Position numbers and translations under genes: made by a program
Source of the DNA: Sclerurus mexicanus
Taxonomy: Eukaryota > Chordata > Aves > Passeriformes > Furnariidae
Direction of reading: 5' to 3'
Assembly: GCA_013396755.1 (NCBI GenBank)
Contig: VWZF01003276.1
Coordinates: 1,102,254 to 1,166,253 of the forward strand
Length of the DNA: 64,000 bases
Notes under the pieces: generated by a model
What the model was told of the DNA's origin: nothing
Databases searched by the model: none
What the model saw: the letters and a program-made list of their open reading frames with translations, nothing else
Shown here: piece by piece, positions 48,645-61,251 of the stretch
Layout of the letters: every line of letters begins with the position of its first letter
Numbering within the stretch: position 1 is the first letter of the stretch

Positions 48645-50855
48645 TGGCCCAGACAAGCAAACCAGCAGTATTTGTTGTGCAATATGACAAAAACCTTCAC
48701 ATTTTCCAGCCTACTTTCCTCAAAGTGCCCAGCTGAAATTGCTTCATAATGCCCCTATTTCACTAGCTACTAACACACTGGTGACCAGGGATAGATGTCA
48801 TAAAGTACAGATTTCAGTGTCTTCTGCAATGACCAGTGTCTTCTTAATCTGTCCTCCACTGCCACACCTAAGATTCAAGATGAAAAAGTCATTCTTGTGG
48901 AAATCAGAATAAGAACAGGTGTCCTTCATGTGTCAAGACACATGGTATTCCTTTTTTTGGGTATTAAAGAGATCAGAAACTAATTGTACACCTGCATGTG
49001 TTTCTGTCTCACAGTGAACACTTTCCATGCCTTCTCCAAAGAACATTGTGATCCAACCTGTTACGTCATATTCCGGCCTGATTGCTGTTTGGGAGAAGCC
49101 AGAGATAGAACTGTGCAATAGCCCCAGGTAGACCACTGCTGATTTTAAGTAACATTGATCAGAAAGAAAAGGTTAAGGAAAAAATAAAACCAACTGTGAT
49201 GTTTTGGAATTATATAAGATTTCTTAACACCTACTGGATTGTGATGTACTTCCGTCTGATTAAGAGCTACCTCTCTTTGAGAAGAACATTTATTGTCTCA
49301 GTGCTATGTCACTAGTCACTAGCTACTTTTGAAAGGCTGGGGTTTAATTTTTTATGTGAGTGATTCAGATTTATCCCTGTGCTTACAGAACAACTGATTG
49401 CACAGTTAGGTTAGGCTCTGTCCAGTTTGTCATCCTTTGTTACTGTTTTTGTTGTTCCAGGGTAAGCATAACAGACATGGGCGAGCTTTTCCATGCGGTG
49501 AGATGAGAACTCTCTTCAAAGAGAGGAACTTGGAAGGAGACAGATTTGAGGTGGTGTGGGAAGATTAGTCACTCTGCTGTCTGAAACACTTCTGCTAACT
49601 GAGATAATGCAAATCTTGCTATAGAGAGGATGAAGAATTTCTTGGTCTCTCCCAGGAAGTGATGTAACAGGAGAATAATGATGTTTGACATAGTCTTCAT
49701 GCAAATACCAAGAACTGGCCCTTTTCTCTTACTGACTTGCATATTGCTCAACTTTTTCCCATTCTACTAATTCTGCTACAAGTCCACATTTATTCCCTCT
49801 TCCAAACAGTCTTGCCTGTGATGATCAATATATTTCCCTATACTTCCAATTCTGCTTCTGTATTTCTCTTTCCAGTCCCTCCAGATTGTTACTACCAGTA
49901 GGGATGTTGGTGGGGTAGGCTGTCAGGTTGCTCACAGCCCACAGAGCTGGAGCATTGGGTAGGGAAAAGTACAAGGAGTATCAGGACCAAGTCTGAACAT
50001 CAGAGGAAGATGAAAGAGCTCCCCCAAGCCATCAAGCCCACACACACACTTCAAGGAAAGTGATGGACATTACTCTGTAGTGATGGGCAAAAAATGTTGC
50101 TAAAGGGTTTTTTTCCAGTCAGTCCAGAAAAAGCAAGGATTTAATTATGCTGTTCCACAGAGACAGATTGAAAAGCAGGGCCCTGGTATCCATTTCTTCC
50201 ATGTCAGAGTAGGTCCTCACCACTCATTTGGCATCCAACTACCTGTATTTCCTTGAATATGCAGTTGCATAATTCAGGTCAGCACAGTATTTGACGCTTT
50301 GATGTGCTATGTAGGGTTAAGCTAGTGAAAATCTGGAAGCACCCAACTGTGTAGTACAAGTCTCTACCCAGGGAAGATCATACAGCATCACACAGACACA
50401 CCATTACTGCCAAACCCCTGAGCTACCGTCATGCTGGCTTACTCTTGCCTACTGTTTCTCTCGCTCTGAAGCAGACACTTATCCTGTATACAGTACTACC
50501 ACATCTGAGCACCATCTCTCTTCTGGAAAGAGGGGAGATAGCAGGAGGTTTCTTTTTTTAAGGCAGCCATTTTTGTCTGTTCTAATAATGCCCTACAGGC
50601 CATTTCTATGATCTAAAGAAGCTTGCAAATACTGTAAGAAAAGTCAACTCTGTCTATCTTGCCTTAGGCACTTTCACTTGCTGCTGCACCCAGATTTTGT
50701 TGGATTGTGGTAATTTGCCTCTCTCCCTGCCACCACTGTTCACACATGTGCTTTTTTTTTTTTCCCTGCTTTTGCTGTTGATGACAAATTTACCAGAAAA
50801 GATCTTCACAAGAAGAGAAATTAATATTAGGCATTGGCGTTCTAGTCCCCCAAAA
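48645..50855. other. Unassigned non-coding sequence
   Basis: No gene or identifiable repeat is found in this 2.2-kb stretch between the two complementary low-complexity tracts. Confidence 0.55.
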
Positions 50856-50860
50856 TTTAA

Positions 50861-50970
50861 TTTTGGCTTTGGTTGGGGTTGGTTTGGTTTTGTTTGATTT
50901 GGTTTTGGTTGTTTGATTGGTTGGTTTGGAGGTTTGTGGGTTTTGTTTTTTGTTTTTTTGTTCTTTTGTT
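50861..50970. repeat. G/T-rich low-complexity tract
   Basis: About 110 bp on the plus strand consist almost wholly of G and T in TTTGG, TTGG and TTTTG words, becoming T-richer to the right. The minus-strand open frame here encodes a Lys/Pro/Gln/Asn-rich repeat peptide that is an artefact of the tract. Confidence 0.88.
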
Positions 50971-50974
50971 CAGT

Positions 50975-53555
50975 GCTTAGGCTACAAGTGTGAAGAATGA
51001 GTGCTTTAAAGACCAGCAATAGACTCATGACACTCTGTGTTCCTACATATTTTTATCCTCTTGCATTCTTTGTGCAGATTCCTTTTTTTGCTTTTTGGTC
51101 AGCTTTGATCCCTAAGACCTTAACATGACTTAGATAAAACCTGTTTATTTAGGTATTATCCAATTACAGAAGCACTGGTTATATTACAGTAAGCTTATAT
51201 TCAGCTTCCGTGAGATTTCCTCATGGGTCTGTTTTTTCTAGATCATCACCCATTTACCCACACTGTGACTTGGAAAAATTTTCTTGTGGTCACTGCTGTT
51301 TGATTTTGGTTGAATCAAATCTATTTTTTATTCAGGAGTTAACAGTTTCAGTTGCTCAGCTTGAACAACACTTGTAGTTTCTCAAGGTACTGGATTGCTG
51401 TACTTGGTTATAATTTCACTATAACTTGGCTGTTTATTACAGTCAAGTGAGATGATTCGATTTCCCTGTTGATATACTGAATTCTTGTTATAGCAGGAAA
51501 CAAAAATGTTCTTGGTAAGCTAAACTCATTTTTTATGGTGATGAAAGACTCATTGAGAAATTGTTCCTGACAGTGGCTGAAGCCATTTTTAAATACTATT
51601 TTTCTAAGGGAGGGAGACTGAGTTCAGTTGTTTTATTACACGGTACAGACTAGCATGTCTATGAGTATTATACATATATTTTTACATCCTCTAGAAGAGA
51701 ACTGTGTGGTCCATACTAATATCTCAGAACATCATTTTATTTTCCATGACAGCTAGCAGGACATTTTGATCTCTTACTAGGCAGAGAAAGCACATTTCTT
51801 CTAAAGTCAATTTACCAGTTCACAAAAGAAAGAGTAATACCCACACTTCATTAACTCAGTCTTAATTACCTCGTACATACAACAGGTCTTTTCCCTCTAA
51901 GGGGATGTAAGTAAATCCTTATTGCTAGTAATTACGGGGTGAATGGCAAGAGTTGTCTGAAACGGAACCTTCTCTAGTGTCTTAAACATCAATCTTCACA
52001 GGCTAAACATTTGAAGAAGTGTTTAGATTTACATCTTTTATGGAGCAAAGGTTTCCACTTGGACATTTTACCTGCCAAGCCTTGGCTCTCACATGAGTTG
52101 TCTATGCCCCTAAAATGTAAAGCTAATAGCAAAGGTGTTGATATATCTTGATTTGTCCTACTCCTCTCTTTATACTGTTTCTTATGCATGTGCCAATATA
52201 TGATAGACCTGCACAGAGAGAAAAAAAATATTCTGCAGCCCTAAAGTGATTATACTTTAGAGGTCCTTCTCATGCAGACACACACTTCACTGTATTATCT
52301 ACACCAGGAGTGTTTCCATACTTATTTGTAGGATCAGGGCTGTAAAGTCTGGTTGCGATGTTTCAGGAGTACAAATCCATCTGAAATTGCTCAGTTTTTG
52401 ATTGTCCCTCTCCACATCTCTAGAATAGAGCTGAGAGGTGCACAGTCAGACATGACTTCAAGTGGCTGGGCTGAAATACCTCTGAGGTGAAACTCCAAGA
52501 CTCTCCAGTTGCCACTGAGTATTCTAACACAAATGTGATTCGGGTGAAACTAGCCATGCCTTGAAATCTGAAGAGTGATGAGCACTTTCTCTTTTAATAG
52601 ACAGTTTTCAAACCAACAAATATGAGTTACTGAAGGAAGTGGCAAGAGGATAGTGGCCATGAGATCAGGACAATGGAGACAGAAAGGGAAATTTGGACTG
52701 TTTGAACACAGGGCAGAACAAGAGTAGAGTCTGAGGCTGAATGAGAAAGAGGAAGCTAAAAAAGGGACCTAGGAACAAGAAGGTGGAGTTATACATGTCA
52801 CAGAGAGAGAAAGAGTAGAAAGGGGCAGTAGAAGTGGGATTTAGACTGGAAGCTGGAGAATGGGAGAAGCTTTGCCAACAGACTTGTCCTGTGCTCCAAA
52901 GCTTAAAAGGGCATCTTTCCCCTGTTGTAAAGCACAAGTTTCCTGCTTACCAAAGCTAATTTTAAGAGAAAACTACCTACTTTATACCTTGACAGCATGG
53001 TACCACTTATTCTATTCATTCCAGGGACTCCATAGACATCTGCAACTGGAATTAATTTCTCTACCTTCCTGTTGTAAAAACCAGTATAATACTAGAAGAT
53101 TTTCACCTTGACATTTTCTCAAAAACTGAGATTTTTTTAAAAGATATATTTCAAGAACATGAAGAAAGTAGAACAGCATATTCAGAGAGTTAAGTAGGTT
53201 CTAATTTCCTTGAGCAAAGAAACACATTACAATAGTCAGGAATTAGATAATTACGCATTGCTATTATTTACATAGGATGTCTCTTCTGGCCTTGCCTAAA
53301 CCACCAATATCATCTCAACAGCAGATCTTCAATATTTTGGTTTTCCTATTGTTATTTCCCCAAATCTTATTTAATGCTTACTACTAACCATGTCTGAAGG
53401 CAGAATAATTAATTGCCTAACAGATATTTTTATGGTTGTTATCACTGCAGAAGTAAGGTGTTACCTTTCCCTGAACTGATATATGGAAGGAGGTGGAGGG
53501 AGGGATCTTTTTCCCCTATTTACTTAAGAACTGTGGCTCAGACTAAGGTTAAAAT
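50975..53555. other. Unassigned non-coding sequence
   Basis: No gene or assignable repeat is found in 2.6 kb. A small hairpin (CTAAAGT...ACTTTAG) lies near 52,242-52,261. Purine-rich sequence at 52,670-52,870 gives rise to open frames without content. Confidence 0.55.
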
Positions 53556-53559
53556 CTAT

Positions 53560-54480
53560 TTGCCAGTTGTGGCAACCTAGTCTTTGCACAGCAACTTCAT
53601 GGTTGACTGCATCTAGGAGAACTGGAAACACAATGTCTTAAACGAGTTGTTGTCAAACCACCTAAGGGGAACAGGCCGGTAAGAGGTAGATCCTACGGAA
53701 GTGGGGTAGTGCTTTTTGAATGCAAACTTCCCCCTTTCACCATAAGACAGAGCTACACAGACACAAGAAACAGGGTCAAAAGGTGGTCATATCTCTGGAA
53801 GGAACTGTGGACCACCAAGGACCATAAAATGACCCCCAACTCTGTTCAGGAATTCTCCATCAGAAGACTGCATTCGCCTCATAGTGTTGCATCAGTCATG
53901 AAGAAATCCCTCCATGGGGAGGGATTTAGGTGTTCCCATTCTAATTTTAATGTATATAACCCAACAAACTCTTTGTTTCATGGGCCCCAAGCCCTAACAT
54001 ATCAAGACTATGACCATTACTTTGATCACAGAAATCAAAGTTGCAACAATCAAGTCACATCACTGGATCCATGGGTGGCAAAATTTTCATCTCCACTGTC
54101 TGATTTTATCTTTTGTTTCTTTTTTTTTTCTTTTTCTTGCATATCTTCTGTGTGATTTTTTTTAATATATTTTTATAGAAAGGAACAGGAACAAAAAGTG
54201 GCCACATATCTCCTTTCTGTTGCAATGAAATTGTTTTGAAATAAATCTGGCTCATATATTCAGCATTGTTTCACTTTAATTCACCCCAAGGGATTTATTA
54301 ACAGGAACCCTAGTTGCCCGCCAAGTACTTCCAGCTTATGGGGCTGCTGCATGGGTTCCTAAACTCAGGAACCCCCCTGCACATCTTGATCTCACCCCCT
54401 GGACTTTCCTTCACTCATGACCACTTCATCCTTGGGGCTTTGTATTTTTTCTGTTACCATTTAAAATAACAAAACATCTT
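53560..54480 (+). mobile_element. Candidate old solo LTR, family and ends uncertain
   Basis: The block has the layout of an ERV LTR on the plus strand. A GC-richer U3-like part at 53,560-53,940 contains ACTGTGGACCACCAAGGACC and the inverted CCCTCCATGGGGAGGG. A TATA-type box follows (ATGTATATAACCC, about 53,949-53,961), then a perfect AATAAA at 54,240-54,245. TGTGGC at 53,568 and GCCACA at 54,201-54,206 could be inverted ends, but flanking duplications do not match, and the AATAAA would then lie outside. An open frame of 148 codons (53,709-54,155) crosses the block with no recognisable domain. The true extent needs a multi-copy alignment. Confidence 0.32.
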
Positions 54481-54484
54481 CAAC

Positions 54485-57400
54485 AGTTCCTCTTACTGAA
54501 GAACATCCTAAGTCTCACACTGGGTGGTCCACCCCATTTTATCTGTCCATCATAATGTATATGTTCATGTACCTTTGGTGACAAAGTTTTCTCTGGACCA
54601 CATTCAGTGTGTAACAGACTGCTGCACATAGATTTCTCAAGTTGCATAAATAATCCACGTTCATTTGCATCAAGCACTATGGGATAATGGCATCTGAAAG
54701 GATGCTGAGCAAGTTTGCAATGGGCATTACAGATGCTTTATCTCATCACAGCCCAGCAGACTTTCACATCATTGAATCATACTGTAAAGATTTCTGTGTA
54801 GATGTGACTTGCATCTGCAATGGCAGTACATGTAGAGCTTAAGAGAAGTGTCTACTCAAGCCTGTTGCTCTTTATCCTGCTCAACCCCTTCTCATCTATT
54901 AGTTTCCAAATCTGAGAAGAGGCAAAGTTCTCATTGTTACACTCGAAGAATGACACAAGCATACTTCAGGAGAAAGCCTACATGCAACTGTTGTAGCAAT
55001 ACCAGACTTAGCCAAAATAGACAACAAGTCCATTATAAAAACAGTATGCAAGTCTTTGCCTTATTCAGAATTTTATCTTATGTGATTGTACGTCAAAATT
55101 GGCAAGGACAATCTTTGTGCGGGAGTATTGTGGGGGTTTTTAATTAAATCTTATGAATTCCTTTTTTTTCCACATTATTTTTATTTTCCAGAAGAGTAAT
55201 TGGGGAAACAGTCAAGCTGGATTGAAAAAGTGCTACTGACTCATAAGGATGAGGAACAGCCAGCCTTAAGGCGGCATTCTGGATTTATGCTTGCTGATTC
55301 ATAACTTCCTACATACATGTGGGGAAAAAAGCGTGGATTCTACCCTGAGCTATATTCTGCAGGAAACCCTCCCTCCCTTCACAAAATGAGACAGTAGTTT
55401 CAAAACTGTAGGAGGACTTAACTTCAACTCCCAGAAGATATTCCCTTGGAAAATATTTAGAATAATGACCTGAAATTATTATCCCCAACCACCAAGTCTA
55501 CTTTCTCTGCTTTCACAGAGAAGTTCAAAACTAGTTAAAGCTCAGATTTCCCAGTTAAATTGCCAAGTAAATCAAATGTACTGATCAAACAAATAACAAA
55601 AGAGAGTTGCATACGGAAGGCACTAAGGGGTTTCCTTTTCCATGCAAGTGCTGCTAGATCAGTTCTCTCCCTTATGTCCCAAGCAATTAAATAATATAAG
55701 AAAAACACAAAATTAAGAACAATAAGATGACAAATAAAGAATTTGTTGCAAATAGTGTTTCATTTCAAAGGAACTTAAAACTCTATTTCTATCCAAACAA
55801 CTTATTGATTATCTATGTTTTTTGGGCTGCGCCTTGACTGGACATCTCAGTGAGGAGATATGCCCAGAGCTGTGCCCCAGCTGGGCAGCCATAACATGGT
55901 TCTGCTCAAAATTCTCTTGTTCTTGAGTGGCAGTCCATGTTCAGAGGAAAGGCAAAATTTCACTCTTGGATTGACAAAAATCTTAACCACTGAGAATTAG
56001 GAGAATGAGTAGTCCAGAAGAACCCCTAAAGGTACATGACCCATGAAGTCCTAGGCAGGCACCAGTCATTGCCATCTCATGTCACCTATCTGGCTATGGG
56101 ATGTTTCTCTTGGGACATAGAAATCCTCAGTGCACCTCACAGTCATGACAAAGGCAGTGTTGGAAGCCTGGCACTCTGTGTCAGTGGGAAATCACATCAG
56201 GTTCTGTGAACTGTGCCCCCTACTCCTAACTCTTAGCATGCCATATTGTAGGGCAGGTGGCCATTATATGTGGACAAGCTTATGATGTATCCACTTTTCC
56301 TGTAAAGGAGTCCTGGGTCCTGGAGTGCCAGGTCCACTATTCCCCAGTGGGTGTTGCCTTCACCATAGGCTGCTTCCTCTGAGGCTGAGTTTTTCGCTGT
56401 GGACTTTGAGCACGAGTTATGGCTAATTTATTGAAATTATCTGATTTGCAGAGGATCTCCAAGTTCTGTAAAAGGACCCTGTCCACAGAAGGTGCAGGTT
56501 AAAGTTTTGATTGTAACAACAACTTTTTGTGCCATTGTTCTACCAAGGAGCCCCAAAAAATCTGCCTGTGCCTACAGCGTTGGGTGACAGAATCAATTGG
56601 CATAGTCAGCAAGCTCCTTGGCTTAGAACGATGACTGATTCCCCCTACTAAATGATATCTGTTGCAAAAAAATTTTATGGAAAATGGACAATAACTTCCT
56701 GGGACAAGTGAGATAAGGAGTGACTAAAGGCAATAAGTGACAATCTGAAAGCCCTATGGAATTAATTCAGTAATTGGAGCAATATTTGCAAAATAAAGAC
56801 AGAAGAAGGGAAGGGACATGCGGGCTCTTAGCTGCAATACAGAAAACTGAGAACTAAGAGTCTGAGAAGTTAGAAGAGGAAATTAGAAAGGGAAAAGGTG
56901 AATTTTCAATGAAGAATTGAGAACTAAAGGTGAATTAAAGGCTGGTAACATGTCTGGGAAAAGGGTGTATCTCCAAAAAAATTAAATACAATGAATGCCA
57001 CAGGGTATAGAGAAAGAAAGAAAACACCATGAAATGTTATTACAAGGTAATGATCTAGACCCTGTAAAAGCCTGCACAGCTATGTATGATAGCAACTGAG
57101 ATGGGGACGTTTAGAATAGGCCAGATGGGTCTAATGAGGAAGCCAATAGAGTCAGTGACTCTGTACCAACACAACACCTGATTAAACAAAAAATCACTAT
57201 GCCACTCTCAGAGATGAACCACAGAGATGAGATACCACTAAAGTTCATGATTTTAATATGGATTCTCTGTGACAAATTCAGATAAACTGTCAAGGACAAC
57301 TTGGGGAATCAATACTTGAATAGTTGTACCAAACTTGGTATGATAAGACAGAAAAAACATCTATTTGTGAGAGAGGCAGAAGATTTAGACCTAGGCCTTG

Positions 57401-57940
57401 CAATTTTCCTCACCCTCCAAGAGAAAGCTGCTCAAACCTTATGGACTCTATTAGATGGGCAAGAGGGACTCAAGACTGAGATGAGGAATCCATATTATCT
57501 TGGCAGGGCCCAGACAAATTTCAGGGAGAATGTTACAAGGGTCTGTGGTAACACTGCATTGAGATGAGGTGAATGAAGGTGATGAACCTAGTCCTTGGGA
57601 CATTCTTGCTACCTCCCTTGTTTTGAGATCTGTTGGGAAGAGGGCTGTAGGGATAGGAAAATTAGTTTTCATGCAGATATATCATGCAATACCAGTGGAA
57701 ATTCTCTTTCTTCGAGTGCTCCCACAGACCATTTTGCAAATGCAAGAACTAAACCCTGACATTTAAGAACCAAATTGTTTTGGGTCTTAATTATCTTGGA
57801 CTGACCCAGAAGTTGCATGAGTGCTCCATGACAACAATGGACTAATCCGATCAAACAAAACAGGACTGTTAGTGAAGTTACCAACCAAACTGAGAACAAG
57901 TACCTATCCAGATCAATGGTGCACTAGGAACTTATTTCAT
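54485..57940. other. Unassigned sequence, partly GC-richer
   Basis: No gene is supported. The part at 55,820-56,640 is visibly less AT-rich than its surroundings and has several short open frames that do not join into a domain. It could be a decayed ERV or other transposon interior that I cannot place. The rest (54,485-55,820 and 56,640-57,940) looks like ordinary non-coding DNA. The largest frames, at 54,848-55,147 and 57,301-57,567, are under 100 codons and featureless. Confidence 0.45.
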
Positions 57941-57944
57941 GTTT

Positions 57945-58210
57945 ATAAATGACAGGACAAGAGAAAAGGGCTTCAAGATACACCAGGACACGTTCAGGTT
58001 GAATAGTAAGAAAAATTGGTTCACTGAGATGGTTGTCAAGTACTGGAAAGGCTGCCCAAGGAAGTGATTGAGTCACCATCCCTGGAGGTCTTCAAAAAAT
58101 GTGTAGACATGGTGCTTAGGGACATGGTTTAGTGGTGGACTTAACAGTGTTAGGTTAATGGTTGAACTTCATGATCTAAAGGACCTTTTCCAACCTAAAT
58201 GATTCTATGA
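57945..58210 (+). mobile_element. CR1 LINE fragment, 3' end
   Basis: This is the last 265 bp or so of a CR1 element in plus orientation. Recognisable parts are GGCTGCCCAAGGAAGTGATT, CATCCCTGGAGGTCTTCAA, the subfamily signature GGGACATGGTTTAGTGGTGG, and the end CTTTTCCAACCTAAATGATT running into the terminal octamer ATTCTATG at 58,202-58,209. It is severely 5' truncated, leaving only the C-terminal tail of ORF2 and the 3' UTR. Its UTR matches the copy at 36.9 kb (reverse complement) far better than the one at 45.2 kb, so those two share a subfamily. Confidence 0.93.
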
Positions 58211-58214
58211 ACAC

Positions 58215-60811
58215 AAGTACAGAAGACTCGTGTGTCAAATTCTGGTTTTAATTGCATCTATGTAAATCTGTTACTCACAGGCACTGCCTGAAAGCTAGCT
58301 GAATCAGAAGGTCGTGTTTGGCCTGTGGGAACTTTTTATTTATTATTGTGAAGCCTGCTACAAGTTCTGCTGGTGCTTTTGCAGTCCTCAAGGGACTGCA
58401 CTTTTTCTGGAGTCTGATAGAGACTCGGCTCCTATCACCATTTTAATGAGCAGTCTTTTACCATATGTGGTTACTCTTGGAGCAGCTAGAATAGAAACTT
58501 TGTTAACTCTTCTGAATAGCTTTATGCATGAAAACAGTGAAAAAGATCTGCGATGCCACTTCTATTGTGTGGTTTCTCAGAACAGTGTTGTCCTTTACAA
58601 AGGAGAAAGGTCAGAGGCAAAACATGAGTTACAGATCAGGTTTGTAAGTTGTCATAATACATGGGATTGTTCAAAGACAAGGTTTTCTTTCGGGCACCTC
58701 TAGATAAGGAATTATCTTGTGTACTGTCAACACTCCAGATGTCACCAAAGGAGTTTTGATGTTCAGTGGCTAACTTGAAAGACTTACAGTGCGACAACAA
58801 AACATTTGAAGAGCACAAGGTCTGCTTCAAAAATAGACATGGAACAATAGCAGCAGAGATCATTAAGAAGGCAATTTCTTTACTGTGTTAGGAAGAGCTT
58901 GGCAGTTCCATTAGGAATAAAAGAAAGGCTCCCTAAACCTTTAATGCTTAGTGTATTAAGGTTTATATTACTCCTAAGGAATTGATATTTAGTCCTTTTT
59001 CTTGGCTTTATCACAGTTGCTAGGTAACAGAGATGCCAGTGACATGATAATCTTTAAGGATTGAGATGGAAGAAAATTTTTTCCAACAAAAGTACATGCG
59101 AATGATTGCTCTTTTCTCAGCCCCACTCTAGGAAAAGAGAAGATGGAAGAATACACTTTTAACAGGTCTTGGAGACCTCTGCCTGTTCAACACTGGAAGA
59201 ATCAGGCTCTTTTCTCACATTCCTTAAAAGTCACTGAAACCCTCACAAAGGCAAGTGACCACCCTGTTTCTCCCTCTGTAGTAGGCAATGGTCTCCTGGT
59301 GCCCTGTCTTTCTTCCAGCTGTCTCTCTAACCCCAAGGACCTTGTTCCACTTGCCCACAGATGTTCCTGCAAGCTCAGTTCCTCTCTTCCCTTGAGCTTG
59401 GAGAAGAAGAGAGCACCAAGGTCGGTGGCACAGCTGCAGTTTTGCTCCCTAGTAGCCATATGAAAGAGTTTAGTTTTGAGATTTACAGGTGAGGCTGATA
59501 GCAGGGGGTTTTCTTTTTCCTTCACGCTCTGGTGGCCTGTCAGTCACCCATCAAAGAAGGTGGAACAGTAGCAGAAGTACGTTTTAATATCATCAAGCAC
59601 AAGTCATTAACCTTAACTAGAGAAGAGGAACAGCCTTCAGGGATCCTTTGTTATCTCTAAAGGAGACAGAGGAAATGAAAATGTGACATGTCTCTGTGGG
59701 GTCTGAAAAGCTCTGAGTTCATTTCTTTTAGTGCCTTAGGAAACGAAAACAAAGATGGATTTTATCTTTTAGTGCTTTTCTACTAAGATTAATGGCTTGT
59801 ACTACTCATAACAACTATATTATTCTTGTAATAATAAAAAATTATTATCTAATAGTTTTTGTATAGTTCTTCCCTTGTGCTCACAGCTCTGGTGTATCTG
59901 TCACACACCTGCTTGGAACAAGGATAAAAAATGGTTTACTTGACAAATCTCCACTTTTAGCTGGCAAAGAGCATATATTTTTCTCAGGTTAAGGGATAAG
60001 CACAGTATTTTGGGGACTATCTCTAGTTCTGTTGATTTCTGGAATTGGTTCTGATTGATGTTGATTCTGCCTCTTGTTCATGTGGGTTATAAATGTTTCC
60101 ACAAAGAAAGGCAAACTGATTTCAGTAGATGTTTCACCACTTAACTTGCAAAAAGACATCAGCAATGGTGCCAGACTAAGGCCATCTCTGAACAGTTTCT
60201 TGAAAATACTGAAATGTGAACTCCATTGTGTCCTCACAACTAGTTCCAAAATTCGTGTGTATCACTTTTGTTCCACAGGTGAAGCAGTGTAACTCTAAGA
60301 ATTACACTACAATTACAGAGATTTTTTCTAATGCAGGTTAAAAGAACTGGATCATTATTTTTTTAAAACATCCTGTATGTGAGAATTCATATCCATGTAT
60401 CAGTAAACAAAAGAAATGGGTAAGGGGAGACTGAAGCCAAACCTTTTATATTCATATTTATATAATATTTGCAGAAAACCTTAGCTAGATATCTAGACAA
60501 CGTAAAGCATAAAGTGCTAAAGCACATTAAGTCAGGTATTGCAATGCCTGTGCTGTGTTTTACTTGCTTGGTTCCCAGAGAAAAATTCCAAACCCAGAGT
60601 TAGGCCTCTCCTAAGCCACTGATGCTCATTAATATAAATCCCAGCTTGGATAAGGCAGTGACATAAAAACAACCAGTTAGAAACTACACAGGAGACTGTC
60701 TCAACTCACTACCTTTTAAGAAGGTGAGATCCCACTTCAGAGCTAACAGCAAGTACCTCTAGCCCCTTAGGATCTCAAGCTCACATTTTTTCTCTTACAA
60801 CTGTCTTTTAA
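58215..60811. other. Unassigned non-coding sequence
   Basis: No gene is supported in this 2.6-kb stretch. Open frames at 58,314-58,703 (129 codons) and the mirrored pair at 59,143-59,525 (106 and 107 codons on opposite strands) have no recognisable domains. Confidence 0.5.
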
Positions 60812-60816
60812 AGAGC
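60812..60816. repeat. Target-site duplication, left copy (AGAGC)
   Basis: AGAGC sits directly before the LTR start and is repeated exactly at 61,247-61,251 after its CA end. It is the footprint of the staggered 5-bp cut made by the integrase. Confidence 0.75.
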
Positions 60817-61246
60817 TCTCCTGGTTCCAGCCAGGACAGGGTTAATTTTTGCAGTAGCTGAGAGAGGGCATGGATAGAACCCAGAGGTTGTTCTATACCC
60901 CTTCATATAATTTCCAGAGACAGAGGGGAAGGGCTCTCTTCCAGGTTGGTGTAGCATGACAGAGGAGTGATCAGGTACTTTCAGGGGGGTTGCGTGTGAA
61001 ATATTTGCCTCTTTCTTGTACCTTCTGTCATTAGTATAGTTGGTGTTACTGTTCATTTTCTTATTTCATTGCTGTTTCCAGTAAGTTGTACTTATCTCAC
61101 ACTCTGATCTTTACCTTTTGTGCCTCCAATTCTCCTCTCCAGCCTGCAGCAGAGAGAGGGGAAGGGGAGAGTAAGCAAGGGGCACATGGTTTGGAGAGTC
61201 TCAGTGCGAGCACTGAATTAGGGAGTACCATTCCTAAACCATGACA
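60817..61246 (+). mobile_element. Solo LTR of avian ERVL type
   Basis: The 430-bp element starts TCTCCTGGTTCCAGCCAGGA, continues CAGGGTTAATTTT and ends CCTAAACCATGACA. These match the start and end of a widespread avian endogenous-retrovirus LTR as I remember it (TGTCCTGGTTTCAGCTGGGA ... TAAACCACGACA). Internal parts such as CTTATCTCACACTCTGATC, TCTCCTCTCC and the G-rich stretch at 61,153-61,175 follow in the expected order. It is flanked by a perfect 5-bp duplication AGAGC (60,812-60,816 and 61,247-61,251), the size typical of ERVL insertions. The first TG has become TC. No internal viral sequence is present, so it arose by recombination between LTRs. The orientation is from the remembered consensus. 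Confidence 0.82.
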
Positions 61247-61251
61247 AGAGC
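61247..61251. repeat. Target-site duplication, right copy (AGAGC)
   Basis: This is the exact partner of the copy at 60,812-60,816. Together they fix the LTR boundaries to the base. Confidence 0.75.

Noticed and set aside
50654..51028. Lys/Pro/Asn/Gln-rich repeat protein (minus strand)
   Set aside because: It is only the translation of the G/T-rich low-complexity tract.
53709..54155. 148-codon open frame (plus strand)
   Set aside because: It runs through a block that looks like an LTR U3 region, ends in a Phe/Ser-rich stretch translated from a T-rich tract, and has no recognisable domain.
59143..59525. Opposing open frames of 106 and 107 codons
   Set aside because: They overlap antisense, have no known motif, and sit in a slightly GC-richer patch with few stops.
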